Assembly: GCA_963797605.1 (NCBI GenBank)
Contig: CAWCPX010000015.1
Coordinates: forward strand, 1-64,000
Length of the DNA: 64,000 nt
Direction: 5' to 3'
Source: DASQPR01 sp963797605
GTDB lineage: Bacteria; Actinomycetota; Actinomycetes; Mycobacteriales; Micromonosporaceae
Shown here: positions 1 through 9,209 of the stretch, piece by piece
How the letters are laid out: every line of letters starts with the position of its first letter
Position numbering within the stretch: position 1 is the stretch's first letter
The notes under the pieces: generated by a model
Databases searched by the model: none
What the model saw: the letters and a program-made list of their open reading frames with translations, nothing else
Told to the model about the DNA's origin: nothing
Made by a program: the position numbers and the translations under genes

Positions 1-434
1 TTGAATTCCCGATGGAGTTGAGGTCGCCATCGCTTACCGAAAAATCGGCGACGGCAGTGCCGTCGGGGAGCATGTAGAACGCGAGCAAGACTGCATCTGG
101 TGGCAGGGTGCGCAGTTCGGCGTCGATTGGACCTGCGAGCAGCGTGTTCTTAACTTGCTTGCGCGCGGGAGCGGGATCCATTGCGAGCGGCAAATCGACG
201 CTCACTGGCATGAGCGAACCGTCGCGCGCGCCGGCGGACCAGAACAATTTTGCCTTCATCACCGGGCCGTTGTGACTTGCAGGAGACGGGGCTGCGTCAG
301 TTCGCGGCGAGCTTGCTCTTCGCTGACGGTAGTGACGTCTTTTGCCTGATGCAAGCGACGGCGCAGAACCGGAACGTAGAGTGCTGCGATGAAGACGGCG
401 ATGGCCAACATTCGCGATCAGGTAGACGCGCCAT
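1..434 (-). CDS. GerMN-domain protein, cut by window edge, frameshifted
   Basis: The minus strand encodes a short N-terminal membrane anchor (MLAIAVFIAALYVPVL) followed by a GerMN-like domain, seen in GPVMKAKLFW, LPPDAVLLAFYMLPDG and GTAVADFSVSDGDLNS. GerMN domains occur in spore-germination and cell-wall proteins and, in acidobacteria, often follow an amidase gene, as here: the ATG at 434 lies 22 bases after the amidase stop. A second ATG at 411 opens the anchor directly. The reading frame shifts once near 411-425 and again near 275-290, between the linker (VSEEQARRELTQP) and the domain. The C-terminus lies beyond the left edge. The family call is from motif resemblance; the cell-envelope role is inferred from the neighbour. 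Confidence 0.6.
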
Positions 435-455
435 CTTGGGTTCGAGCGGAGGGAT

Positions 456-1344
456 TCACGGGCGGTCACCTGGGTTGACGGCGGCGACGACGTAAAGAGG
501 ACGGAAGCCGGAGCAGCCGCGCGCGATGGCGTCGGCGATGCCAGGGGCCATGCGGTCCAAAATATTTCGATCCTCGACGGCGACACTGGCGATTTCGACG
601 GCGATCGCCGGAGCGGCTGTAGTGCGTAGTTGGCGGACGGAGGCAGCTTTCGCGTTGAGCGGGTAATCCTTTGAAGCGCTGCGCCGAGGAAGCCTTGCAC
701 CATGTCGCCGAAGCGGCGGCTGAGCGGGAGAAATGGAGCTTGCGCGCGATCCCAGGAATAAGGCCGTTCGTCTCGGCGGCGGAGGGAAGATCGCTCATGA
801 CGTAGACGCGGGCGGTGCCGGGCAGTCCGGTCGAGCCGACGTGCATCGAGACGAAGACGGCGCCGCGCTGGGCGTTGGCCATGGCGGAGCGATCGTCGAA
901 GCTGGGATTTTCGTTGCCTTGGCGCGTTTGGATGACCTGGAAGCCGTTTTGTTCGAGGGCGATTTTAACTTGTGCGGCGAAGTAGAGATTTAAGTCGCTC
1001 TCGCGGATGCCGGAGGCGCCGCGCGCGCCGAGGTCGGTGCCGCCGTGGGCAGCGTCGAGAACTACGATGCTGGAACTTTGGCGCTGCGCTTGTGCCGAAG
1101 GTTGCGAAGATTGCGATGCTGCGGCGGTGGCAGCTTGTGCTGCCGGTGGTGCGGGTGACGCTACGCTTGTCGGCTGCGCTGATGTGGGTGCTGCGGGAGC
1201 TTGTTTTGCGTGTGCGATGAAGCCGGTCGCGAAGATTGCAGCGATCGCACCGACCGCCAATAGCGCACGACTCAGCGAACTTTGCGATTCGTAAGCGCCA
1301 ACATTCTCGGCGCGCAGACTCGATTCCGGGGACTTGATCGGCAC
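456..1344 (-). CDS. N-acetylmuramoyl-L-alanine amidase (Amidase_3), frameshifted
   Basis: This is a zinc-dependent amidase that cleaves the bond between muramic acid and the stem peptide. The N-terminus has a hydrophobic segment near residues 25-45 and an Ala/Pro/Ser-rich linker. The catalytic domain starts at about residue 95 with VVLDAAHGGTDLGA, then has the Glu ligand in GIRESDLNL and the second His in VSMHVGS. The frame changes near 650-700, after ARKLHFSRSAA; the other frame continues RQLRTTAAPAIAVEIASV, which carries the conserved C-terminal Glu, and ends at the TGA at 456. About 295 residues, normal for the family. It is followed at once by the GerMN gene, so the two are probably co-transcribed. 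The ATG at 1344 is the first plausible start. Confidence 0.82.
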
Positions 1345-1549
1345 ATCCAGCAGAATAACAAACCACGCTGCGAATCTCTGATGCGCGATGCGCGAACCGA
1401 TGCGAAAGAGAGACGGTCGCTGTCGGGCCTCAAAACAAAGAGGGGCACGGCGGTGCCGTGCCCCCTGCTTCGCTGACCAGTCGTTGCTCGCTCAGCGGGG
1501 TTGCTGGGAGGGTCGGACTGGTCGATTTGATTCATCGAGCGACCCGGAG

Positions 1550-1965
1550 TTAGCTGGCGGCCGGGGGCTGTGTGCCTCCTGGTTCCTGGCCGCGGTGCGC
1601 TTTACGCCATTCCTTTTGGGTTTCGCGCTGTTCAGGCGTCAAGAGAGCCTCCATCTGCCTGTGCGAGCTCATATGGATGAGCTGCGAATTTTGGCCTGCT
1701 TGTGATCGGCACTGAGTGAAGTGTCGTTATTCACGGCGGCGATTTGAGATTTCGCGTCTTCGTGGATTTTCTTCATCTGCGCTTTCTGATCATCGGTCAG
1801 GTTGAGATCCGGACGCGACCGCTTGGCCTTGATCTACCGGAGCGGCTGCGGGTTTGTCCGGCATCCTGCGGGATTGCGGCGGCGCTGGCCAGCATTGGCG
1901 ATGCGGAGATCGCCAGCAAGCCTGCCGTGAGCAATATGCCCTTCGCGAAGTGATTTGGTGTTCAT
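1550..1965 (-). CDS. Spy/CpxP-like LTXXQ periplasmic protein, frameshifted
   Basis: A small exported protein with two LTXXQ-type motifs: LTDDQKAQMKKIHEDA in the middle and LTPEQRETQKEWRKA near the C-terminus. Such motifs define the Spy/CpxP family of periplasmic chaperones and stress sensors, and similar proteins are common in acidobacteria. The ATG at 1965 is preceded by a strong Shine-Dalgarno sequence (AAGGAGG, 1974-1980), which fixes the start; an N-terminal hydrophobic export signal follows. The frame shifts near 1930, 1800-1815 and 1675, and the last frame ends at the TAA at 1550. About 138 residues when rejoined. The chaperone role is inferred from the motifs only. Confidence 0.6.
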
Positions 1966-2259
1966 GGGAACTGCCTCCTTGGGACCGAAGTCCCCCTCGA
2001 CTGTCAGTTTGTTTAACACTCTCGGTTCGGGAATGTCGTGGGGGGCGAGAGGGGGATGCACAGCCCCTTGTTTCGCGAAGGAGTGGGGACACCCCCGACG
2101 CTTTACGTAAGTGTTGATTCTAATCGAGTTTAAGTCCCTTCCGAATCTTGCACATCCGTAAGTGCGGAAACTACGGGAGTTAGCGTCGGGCAAAAGCCAA
2201 GGGAGAGGGGCAGCCGCAGAAGGCGAACGGAGCTGACTCCGAGGAGGGGATTATGGCTG

Positions 2260-2286
2260 GAATCCTTCGCTGCGCTCAGGATGACA
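2260..2286. repeat. Dispersed palindromic repeat, family C
   Basis: The sequence AATCCTTCGCTGCGCTCAGG followed by ATGACA is a short interspersed repeat. Closely related copies lie at 8175-8201 and, more diverged, at 6940-6967. All three are intergenic and all are in the moderate-GC segment. A REP-like element is likely. Confidence 0.7.
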
Positions 2287-2446
2287 AAGTCGCCAAGAGA
2301 GATGACTGAATTTTGGTTATTTTCTTGAGTTGCGAAACGGGCCTAGGAGAACGGGCGTGGATTTCTACGGGGACATTCTCTGCGCACCGCAATTTTGCGG
2401 ACTTGAGTCGGACTTGTTCTGTTGGGTCGGGCGAGTCGTCAGAAGT

Positions 2447-2478
2447 CAAAAATGCCGGCGGGGGACGCCGGCGCTACG
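2447..2478. repeat. Dispersed palindromic repeat, family D
   Basis: The inverted halves GCCGGCG and CGCCGGC are followed by GCTAC. A second copy is at 7112-7143 (GCCGGCAAGATGCCGGCGCT). Both are intergenic and can form a hairpin. This type of element is seen widely in acidobacterial intergenic DNA. Confidence 0.65.
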
Positions 2479-2576
2479 GGGGAGGTTTTTTTCGGCAAGA
2501 ACGCGGTGGCCCGGCGGGAGCGAGCCCCGGCCCCTACCAAATGCAACCAAGGGGAAAAAGCGGCGAGAGCTGTGGG

Positions 2577-4021
2577 TTAGTCGCCGGTGGCGGGTTGTTG
2601 GGTTGCGGTTGCGGCGACGGACGGGATGGTTCGCGGGATGGCGGAATTTTTTGGTGGCGGCGTAGCCGAGGATGCCGGTGGCGATGATGATGACGCCGAA
2701 GAGGAGGCCGTTCATGCCGAGGATGGGATTCGTGTTCGGATTCGACCATGGCTAGCGCGAGCAGGGCTAACGGGAAGATGCCGAGTGTGGCGGCGCCGGC
2801 CAGGCCGCCGGGGACTTTGAATTCGCGCTTGAGGTGAGGCTCGCGGATGCGGAGGACGATGAGAGTGATGAACTCGAGGGAGAGGCTGCCGCCGTAGAGC
2901 ATGATGTCGAGCGTGATGAGGCGTTGAAAGCCGAGGCCGAGGCAGAGAGCCCAGCAGCTGGCGAGGAAGATGATGGAGACCCAGTGCGGCGCCGGACTTT
3001 TTGGTTGGTCCTGGCGAAAAATTTCGGGGAGAATGCCGTCTTGCGCCATGGCTAGCGGAAGACGCGAGTAGCTCATGACGAGGGCGTTGAACATGCCGAA
3101 GGCACTCATCATGCCGCCGAGAACGATGGCGAAGCGAAGCCATTCGAAGCCGAGGATTTTTCCGCCGACGGTGGCGGCGATTGTAGCCAGGAGCCGTCTT
3201 CGGCGAAGGACGGAAGCGGGGACGCCGGTGAAGTAGACGGCGACGAAGGGGAGCACGTACGTGAGTGAGACGAGGACGACCGCGGCAATCATTGCGCGCG
3301 GGTAGGTGCGCTGAGGCTTTTCGACTTCTCCCGCGATGGTTGAGGCGTTGTCCCAGCCCATGTAGTTCCACATCGCGACGAGGACGCCGCCGAGGAGGCC
3401 GAGGCTTGTGCCAGCGACGGGCGCGGCTGCGTGCGCTTCGGCGAGTGCTCCGAGGTTTGAATGGCGAGAGCACGACGATGAAGGGCGAATGGCGCGGAGA
3501 GCGCGAAGAAAAGCCAGAGCGACGTGATGCCGACGACGCGGATGCCGGCGAGATTTAAAACGGCGCAGCTGATGACGAGCGAAAACGCCGGCGAGAACGC
3601 CGTGACTGGCGACGGCGAACCAGGGCGACATCTGCTTAAGATAGAAGACGAAGAGCGTGGGATAAATCGCCATGTCGAAAATGCTGGCGGCGAGGGAGAG
3701 CCACGCTTCCTGAAATCCCCAGAAATTTCCAAGGCCGCGGCGGACCCACGCGTAGTAGCCGCCTTCACAGGGCAGCGCGCTGGAAAGTTCGCCGATCATG
3801 AAGGCGGTCGGCAAACCCAGAGGACTGGGAGGAAAAGAAGGATCAGGATGCCGTGACCGTAGCCGGCGCCGGAGATAATTTGTTCGGTGCCGTCGGTGCC
3901 GCCGGAGACCATGAAGAAAGTAGCAGCGACGAGAGGCCAGAGCGTGAGCTTGGCGACATTTTTTTTGGATGGAGAGATGGTCCGCGCGGGGAGGGTGGGA
4001 GGGAAGGGATAACGTAGACAA
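2577..4021 (-). CDS. APC-superfamily amino acid permease, several frameshifts
   Basis: A polytopic inner-membrane transporter of the amino acid-polyamine-organocation superfamily. The N-terminal helix reads LWPLVAATFFMVSGGTDGTE and includes the family's substrate-binding GG segment. It continues with GELSSALPCEGGYYAWVRRG, the core helices (LGLLGGVLVAMWNYMGWDN, FAIVLGGMMSAFGMFNALVM) and the C-terminal SLEFITLIVLRIREP. About 480 residues when rejoined, normal for the family. Frame changes occur in an 8-T run at 3959-3966, near 3810, near 3560-3600, near 2720-2740, and in a T run at 2645-2650. The proposed start is TTG at 4021. The substrate cannot be told from sequence. The TAA at 2577 is the best stop when the last frame is taken as IPRTIPSVAATATQQPATGD. 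Confidence 0.75.
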
Positions 4022-4249
4022 TTTTTACTAACCGTCCTCCTAAAGCGATGCTATGCGCGCGTGGAGTTCTTGGCCAGTTCGCGATTTGAAGAATACAAGA
4101 GCTGTGGTGGTGCGCAAGAAAATAATGAGGGGTGGGGAAAAATTTTTGAGTAGAGGCGTGTGCTAGACTTCGCCGTTTGTTTGCGTCTATTGCGGGTGGA
4201 GTTTGATTGGTCGGGGAATTTTTTCGAGTTTGCTGGTTGGCGAGTCTCA

Positions 4250-4364
4250 TCGAGTTGAGATGGGCTGGGATCGAGCCAAGATCCCTCCACTGCGTGAGCC
4301 GACGCGTTCACAGAGGAGTGAACGCGGAAAGAAAAGGCGTCGGCTCACTTCGGTCGGGATGACA
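4250..4364. repeat. Long dispersed repeat, family A, copy 1
   Basis: About 115 bases that match 6779-6889 in the same orientation over nearly their whole length. Both begin TCGAGTTGAGATGGGCTG and end CGGTCGG(G/A)ATGACA. The core is a nested inverted repeat: outer arms GAGCCGACGC and GCGTCGGCTC, inner arms GTTCAC and GTGAAC. The two copies flank the S9 peptidase gene. Confidence 0.8.
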
Positions 4365-4414
4365 CGTTCAGGTGTTTGGTGGTGAAGATTATAGGGCTGA
4401 GGTGAGAGTTGTAA

Positions 4415-4460
4415 TCTAAACCCGCACCCTCTAAGTACTGAGGGTGCGGCACCCAACACC
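4415..4460. repeat. Dispersed palindromic repeat, family B, copy 1
   Basis: The pattern is TCTAAACCCGCACCCT, a short spacer ending CTG, then AGGGTGCGGCACCCAA. The arms CACCCT and AGGGTG are complementary. Related copies are at 4512-4552 and 8249-8290, all intergenic. Confidence 0.75.
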
Positions 4461-4511
4461 TTTTGTTTTGGGTGTTGGTCGGCAGAGATTCTTGGGTTCG
4501 ATGGAGTTGAA

Positions 4512-4552
4512 TCTAAACACCCACCATCTGAGAACCGAGGGTGGGGCACCCG
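4512..4552. repeat. Dispersed palindromic repeat, family B, copy 2
   Basis: A diverged copy of the 4415-4460 element, beginning TCTAAACACCCACC and ending GAGGGTGGGGCACCC. It lies 42 bases before the S9 peptidase start, so it is probably within or close to that gene's leader. Confidence 0.7.
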
Positions 4553-4593
4553 GCTTTTAGTGATTTGCGCGATTGTGGTTCTGAATTCTGGAG

Positions 4594-6703
4594 ATGAAGA
4601 TGATGCGACGGTGGATTGTGAGCGGCGTGATTGTGTTGGCGATGGTTTGTGTTGGTGGCGGAGCCGCGTGGGCGCAGAACGGCGGTGGGTTGAGGGCGAT
4701 TACGTTGGAGGATTTGTTTGCGATACATCCGGTGGAGGGGGCGCGGATTTCGCCGGAGGGGAAGTGGGTGGCGTATACGGTGACGACGTCGTCGCTGGCG
4801 AAGGATGAGGATGAGCAGAGGATTTGGATGGTGCCGTTTGGGGGCGGGGATGCGATTGCGCTGACGGCGGAGGGAGATTCGTCGGGGCATCCGGAGTGGA
4901 GTCCGGACGGGAAGTGGTTGGCGTTTTTGTCGGCGCGGAAGGGAGGGAGACGCAGGTTGGGTTGTTGAAACGGTTCGGTGGCGAGGTGACGCAGTTGAGG
5001 ATTTTCCGCAGGCGGTGGATTCGCTGGTGTGGTCGCCGGATGGGAAGCGGTTGTGTTTGGTGATGCGGGATGCTTCGAGGGAGGAGTTGGAGTCGGCGAA
5101 GGATCGCGAGGAAGAGAAGGCGAGCGGGGAGAAAGTCGAGAAGGAGAAGAAGGCGGCGAAGCCTTGGGTGATTGACAGGTTGCAGTTCAAGGCGGACGAG
5201 GTTGGATATCTGGATCACCGGCGGACGCATTTGTATGTGTTTGAATTGGCGAGCAAGAAGATGACGAAGGTGACGGGCGGGGATTTTGACGATGCGGGGC
5301 CGGCGTGGTCGCCGGATGGGACGAAGCTGGCGTTTGCGAGTAATCGGACGGCGGATGCGGACCGGAATTACGACGAAAATATTTGGGTGGTGTCGGCGGA
5401 CAACACCGATAAGGGCGGGCAGCTGACGCAGATCACGACGAATCCGGGGGAGGATCATTCGCCGGCGTGGTCGCCGGACGGGAAGTGGATCGCGTATGTG
5501 ACGCAGACGGAGCCGAAGCTGTTTGAGTATGCGACGAAGAATGTGGGGATTTCGCCGGCGGCGGGCAGAGGGGCGGCGAAGGTTTTGACGCGGGAGTTTG
5601 ATCGGAATGCGGATGATTTGAAATTTTCGGCGGACAGCCAGAGCGTGTTTTTTATTGCGGATGATGATGGGACGCAGAACGTTTGCAAGATTTCGGTGAA
5701 TGGGGGAGAGGTCACGCGGCCGGTGGGCGGGCGCGTGATGGTGTACAGCTATTCGGTCGGGCGCGATGGCGAGATCGCGGCGCAGATCGATCGGATGGAC
5801 CGGCCCAGCGAGATTTATGCGGTGGCGGAGCGAGCCGGTGCGGATCACGCATACGAAGGATGCGCTGATTTCGCAGCTGAAGATTTCGCCGGGCGAGTAT
5901 GTGCACTTAAGGAGCAAGGATGGAACGACGGTCGCGGGATATTTGTACAAGCCGCTGGATTATGTGGCGGGGAAGCGCGCGCCGACAATCTTGATTCCGC
6001 ATGGCGGGCCGGTGTGGGCGTGGTATGCGGAGTTTAAGGCGAAGATTCAGTGGCTGAATGCGGCGGGGTATGTGGTGGTGACGCCAAATCCGCGCGGGTC
6101 GACGGGGTACGGGCAGAAGTTTGCGCAGGCGATTTTTGCGGATTGGGGGAATAAGGATTTTCAGGATGACATGGCGATTGTGGATTATGCGATCGCGCAG
6201 GGGATTGCGGACCCGGAGAAGCTGGGAGTTGGCGGGCACTCGTATGGAGCGATTTCGACGGATTTTATTATATGGCAGACGACGCGGTTCAAGGGAGCGA
6301 TTTCGGAGCGGGAGAAGCGCTGAACTCGACGCTCTACGGACACGATCAGTATCAGAAGGACTATGAGGCGGAGTTGGGGCGTCCTTGGGAGAAGGAGAAT
6401 CGGGCGGTGTGGGAGAAATTGTCGCCGTTTTACAACGTGGCGAAGATCACGACGCCGACGTTATTCATGGGCGGGGCGATTGACTGGAATGTGCCGATTA
6501 TTGGCGGGGAGCAGATGTATCAGGCGATGAAGAGTCTGGGGCGGGAGACGGAGCTGGTGGTTTATCCGGACGAGTATCATGAGTTTCGGACGCCGTCGCA
6601 TATAAAGGATAGGTTGATACGGCAGATGGCGTGGTGGGAGCACTATGTGAAGGGTGGGTCGGAGGCGGCTACGCCGGTGGGGTTGGGGGCGCATGATGAG
6701 TGA
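4594..6703 (+). CDS. Exported S9-family prolyl oligopeptidase/acylaminoacyl peptidase, frameshifted
   Basis: The N-terminus is a signal peptide (RRWIVSGVIVLAMVC, then GGAAWAQ with a likely cleavage after AWA). A PD40/WD40-like beta-propeller follows, with repeated WSPDG(K/T) motifs at about residues 105, 150, 240 and 300. The C-terminal alpha/beta hydrolase domain has TILIPHGGP, the nucleophile elbow GGHSYGA (Ser codon at 6240), the Asp region MGGAIDWNVP and the His in DEYHEFRTPSH. Together these give the complete Ser-Asp-His triad of S9 peptidases, which release dipeptides or acyl-amino acids from short peptides. The frame shifts near 4945, 5830 and 6295; rejoined length is about 700 residues. 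It stands alone on the plus strand between two copies of repeat A. Confidence 0.87.
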
Positions 6704-6778
6704 GGCAGAGACTTGACAGACGATGGCTGAAAGTTGAGAGGGAAGACGAAGAGAGGATCGGATCTCGGGTGAATGTCG

Positions 6779-6889
6779 TCGAGTTGAGATGGGCTGAGAT
6801 CAGGCCAGGGTTCCTCCGCTGCGAGAGCCGACACGTTCGCAGGAGCGAACGTGAAGAAAAGGCGTCGGCTCGCTTCGGTCGGAATGACA
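6779..6889. repeat. Long dispersed repeat, family A, copy 2
   Basis: A direct copy of 4250-4364, again with the nested inverted repeat (GAGCCGAC with GTCGGCTC outside, GTTCGC and GCGAAC inside). The two copies differ at roughly one position in six. See the copy at 4250 for the structure. Confidence 0.8.
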
Positions 6890-6939
6890 ACTCGTTGTTA
6901 GTTGCTCGTGGCTGAGTTTTTGGTGTGGCGTCAAAAAGC

Positions 6940-6967
6940 AGATTCCTCGCTACGCTCGGAATGACAA
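6940..6967. repeat. Dispersed palindromic repeat, family C, diverged copy
   Basis: AGATTCCTCGCTACGCTCGG followed by AATGACA matches the family C pattern at 2260 and 8175 with a few changes. Confidence 0.55.
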
Positions 6968-7111
6968 GTATTTTTGTTTGGCGGTTAATCGATCGGACTG
7001 TGGCCTAACGAAATTGGCGCGGAGATTGGCGCGATGAGTCGACGCTGGGGCAAGTTGGGGCGCTGGGGTGCTGCGTGTGTACTTGTCAGCTGCTAAGTCG
7101 CGCCGGTGTAG

Positions 7112-7143
7112 CACAAAAACGCCGGCAAGATGCCGGCGCTACC
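7112..7143. repeat. Dispersed palindromic repeat, family D, copy 2
   Basis: AACGCCGGCAAGATGCCGGC followed by GCTACC forms a 6-base-arm hairpin and ends 7 bases before the phosphoesterase stop codon. It may double as that gene's transcription terminator, though there is no T-run. Confidence 0.65.
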
Positions 7144-7149
7144 GAGGCG

Positions 7150-8084
7150 TTAGGAGTTGACGGGGGAGGCGATGGCTTTGAAGCCGTAGGGTTCGTAGCG
7201 GGTGGTGATGGAATTGGCGCGGGCGCTGACTACGGTGAAGCCTTCGGGGAAGCCCATGCGAGGGCCCTTCCACCAATTGCCGCAGACGGCGCCGCCGGTG
7301 ATGTACTGGGTGTTGCGCAGGGTGACGGTTTCGTTGATGTGAAGATGGCCTTGCAGAACGGCCACGACGTTGTGTCCTTCGAAAGTGGCGAGACTTCGGG
7401 AGCGTTTCCTACCGTTAGAGTGCTGTATTTCTGGCCGGGCGTGACCGGCTGACCCCAGGTGGCGTAGGCACTGACGAGCGGGACGTGGACGCTGATGATG
7501 ATGGGTGTGTTTGGGGCGGTGCGATGGAGATCGTCTTTGAGCCAGGCGAGCTGGGTGGGATCGATGCGCGCGTCCCAAAGGCGGTCGTCGGTGGGCTGGA
7601 TGGAATCGAGGATGATGAAGTGCCAGCCCTTGTGGTCGAAGGAGTAGTAGGTTTTGCCGAGGCGGTCTTCGTACATTTTTTTGCCGTAGCCGGGGTCAGA
7701 GGGGGAGGCGCCGCTGGCGGTGTTGACGCCGAAAATGTCGTGATTGCCGATGACCTGGTGGAGCGGCATTTGGAGAGTTTGCTGCGTTTTTTGATAGAGG
7801 TCGAAGACGGTGGTGGCGCGAGTGCGATCGACGCTGACGGCATCGAAGACGTGGTCGCCGCCCATGATGGCGAAGTCGGAGTTGACGGTGGAGATTTTGC
7901 GGAAAGCCATGTCGCAACCGTGGGGGGCGTCGAGTTCGGGCTGGATGTGGGTGTCGGTGAAGAAGACGAAGTCGAAATGGGCGGGTGAGAAGTGTGGCAG
8001 AGCGTGACGAGCGTCGGGGGAGAGAGATGCGGCGGCGGTGGTTAGGGCGGCGGATTTCAGGAATGTGCGGCGAGTGAAGGGCAT
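7150..8084 (-). CDS. Tat-exported metallophosphoesterase (calcineurin-like), frameshifted
   Basis: The N-terminus carries a twin-arginine signal (RRTFLKSAALTTAAASL), so the enzyme should be folded and loaded with metal before export. The five metallophosphoesterase motifs are present in order: FTDTHIQ, IMGGDHVFD, VIGNHDIFG, IISVHVPL and VLQGHLHIN. These bind a two-metal centre that hydrolyses phosphate esters. The frame changes near 7395-7440, between VHVPLVSAYATWGQP and FEGHNVVAVLQGHLH, and the second frame ends at the TAA at 7150. About 310 residues when rejoined. The substrate is unknown. The gene is monocistronic, with repeat elements on both sides. Confidence 0.85.
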
Positions 8085-8174
8085 GTGGTTGGTCCTTTGC
8101 TGCTGTGATCAGCGGGATTCTAGCACTGGTGTGAAGAGACGGCGTTGGATACATCGCGATGAGGTTGACGTCTG

Positions 8175-8201
8175 GGATCCTTCGCTTCGCTCAGGATGAC
8201 A
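8175..8201. repeat. Dispersed palindromic repeat, family C, copy
   Basis: GGATCCTTCGCTTCGCTCAG followed by GATGACA matches the 2260 copy at almost every position. It lies in the 248-base gap between the divergent phosphoesterase and radical SAM genes. Confidence 0.7.
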
Positions 8202-8248
8202 GGCTCTGAAATTTTGTGGTGATATGACGGAGGGTCGGCGAGGTTGAG

Positions 8249-8290
8249 TCTAAGCCCACACCCTGAAAGCTGAGGGTGCGGCACCCAAGA
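8249..8290. repeat. Dispersed palindromic repeat, family B, copy 3
   Basis: TCTAAGCCCACACCCTGAAA continuing to GAGGGTGCGGCACCCAAG is a close match to the 4415 copy. It ends 43 bases before the radical SAM start. Confidence 0.72.
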
Positions 8291-8332
8291 GCCGTCGTGT
8301 TAGCGAGTTTGAGGGGGGACTATACTTTAGTG

Positions 8333-9209
8333 ATGAAGATTGTGCTGATTTCGACGTATGAGTTGGGGCGGCAGCCGTTTGGGGTGGTGTCGCCGGCGAG
8401 CTGGTTGCGTGCGGCTGGGCATGAAGTGGTTTGTTTGGATTTGACGCGGGAGAGTTTGGATGAAGGGGCGGTGCGGGCGGCGGAGTTGATTGGGATTTAT
8501 TTGCCGATGCATACGGCGACGAGGTTGGCGGCGAAGTTGATTCCGACGTTGAGGGAGTTGAATTCGCGGACGCATGTTTGTTGCTACGGGCTGTACGCGC
8601 CGATGAATGCTGAGTATTTGCGCGGGCTGGGAGTGGGGACGATTTTGGGCGGGGAGTTTGAAGGGGAATTGGTGAAGTTGGCGGTGCGGGTTGAGGGGCT
8701 GAAGCCCCTTCCTAATCGCGGTGAAATGTCGGACCTGAAGGTCCGACCCACAAAGATTAACGGCGCTGAAAACCGATCGTTTACAAAAGGCGCAATACAG
8801 ATCGATCTTGCGGCAGCCGAGCCGCAAGTCGGAGATTTCGTTGGAGAGGTTGGAGTTTTTGGTGCCGGATCGTGAGAAGATGCCGGGGATTGAGAAGTAT
8901 GCGCACTTGGTTTTGGCGGACGGGTGGCATCGGGTGGTGGGGTCTACGGAGGCGAGTCGGGGGTGCAAGCATTTGTGCAGGCACTGTCCGATTGTGCCGG
9001 TGTATGACGGGGTGTTTCGAATTGTGCAGCGCGATGTGGTGATGGCGGATGTGCGGCAGCAGGTGGCGGCGGGGGCGCGGCATATTTCGTTTGGGGATCC
9101 GGATTTTTTTAACGGGATCAAGCATGCGCTGGCATTGATGGAGGAGTTTCATCGGGAATTTCCGGATGTCACGTACGACGTGACAATAAAAATGGAACAT
9201 TTGCGGAAG
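8333..9209 (+). CDS. B12-binding-domain radical SAM protein, truncated at contig join
   Basis: The N-terminal part (MKIVLISTYELGRQPFG, residues 1-120) resembles a cobalamin-binding Rossmann domain. A radical SAM domain follows, with the [4Fe-4S] motif CKHLCRHC and the strand GARHISFGDPDFFNG. The wording resembles the family NCBI names CUAEP/CCAEP-tail radical SAM proteins, common in acidobacteria; the tail itself is missing. Homology stops after KMEHLRK (9209), where the sequence changes genome. The linker between the domains holds a palindromic repeat (8691-8750) read in frame, and the frame then shifts near 8810-8840 before EISLERLEFLVPDRE. The reaction of this family is not established as far as I know. 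Confidence 0.72.
8691..8750. repeat. Palindromic repeat inside the radical SAM reading frame
   Basis: Two adjacent palindromes, GGGGCTGAAGCCCC (8695-8708) and CGGACCTGAAGGTCCG (8730-8745), lie between the two domains of the radical SAM gene. They are translated without a stop. The style matches acidobacterial intergenic repeats, but here it is coding. Confidence 0.65.

Larger units (their letters stand above)
1966..2576. other. 610-base stretch without a supported gene
   Basis: The stretch lies upstream of the LTXXQ gene and downstream of the permease. Its 1966-1980 end holds the ribosome-binding site of the LTXXQ gene. It also contains one copy each of two dispersed palindromic repeats (2260-2286 and 2447-2478). 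Reading frames here have no recognisable domains and no convincing ribosome-binding sites. Confidence 0.6.
4022..4593. other. 570-base repeat-rich intergenic region
   Basis: This region lies between the divergent permease and S9 peptidase genes and so must hold both promoters. It contains one long repeat (4250-4364) and two copies of a shorter palindromic repeat (4415-4460 and 4512-4552). I see no gene in it. Confidence 0.65.
6704..7149. other. 445-base repeat-rich intergenic region
   Basis: The region separates the convergent S9 peptidase and phosphoesterase genes. It contains repeat A copy 2, a diverged family C copy and a family D copy. No gene or clear terminator T-run is visible, but the hairpin repeats could end transcription from either side. 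Confidence 0.6.
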
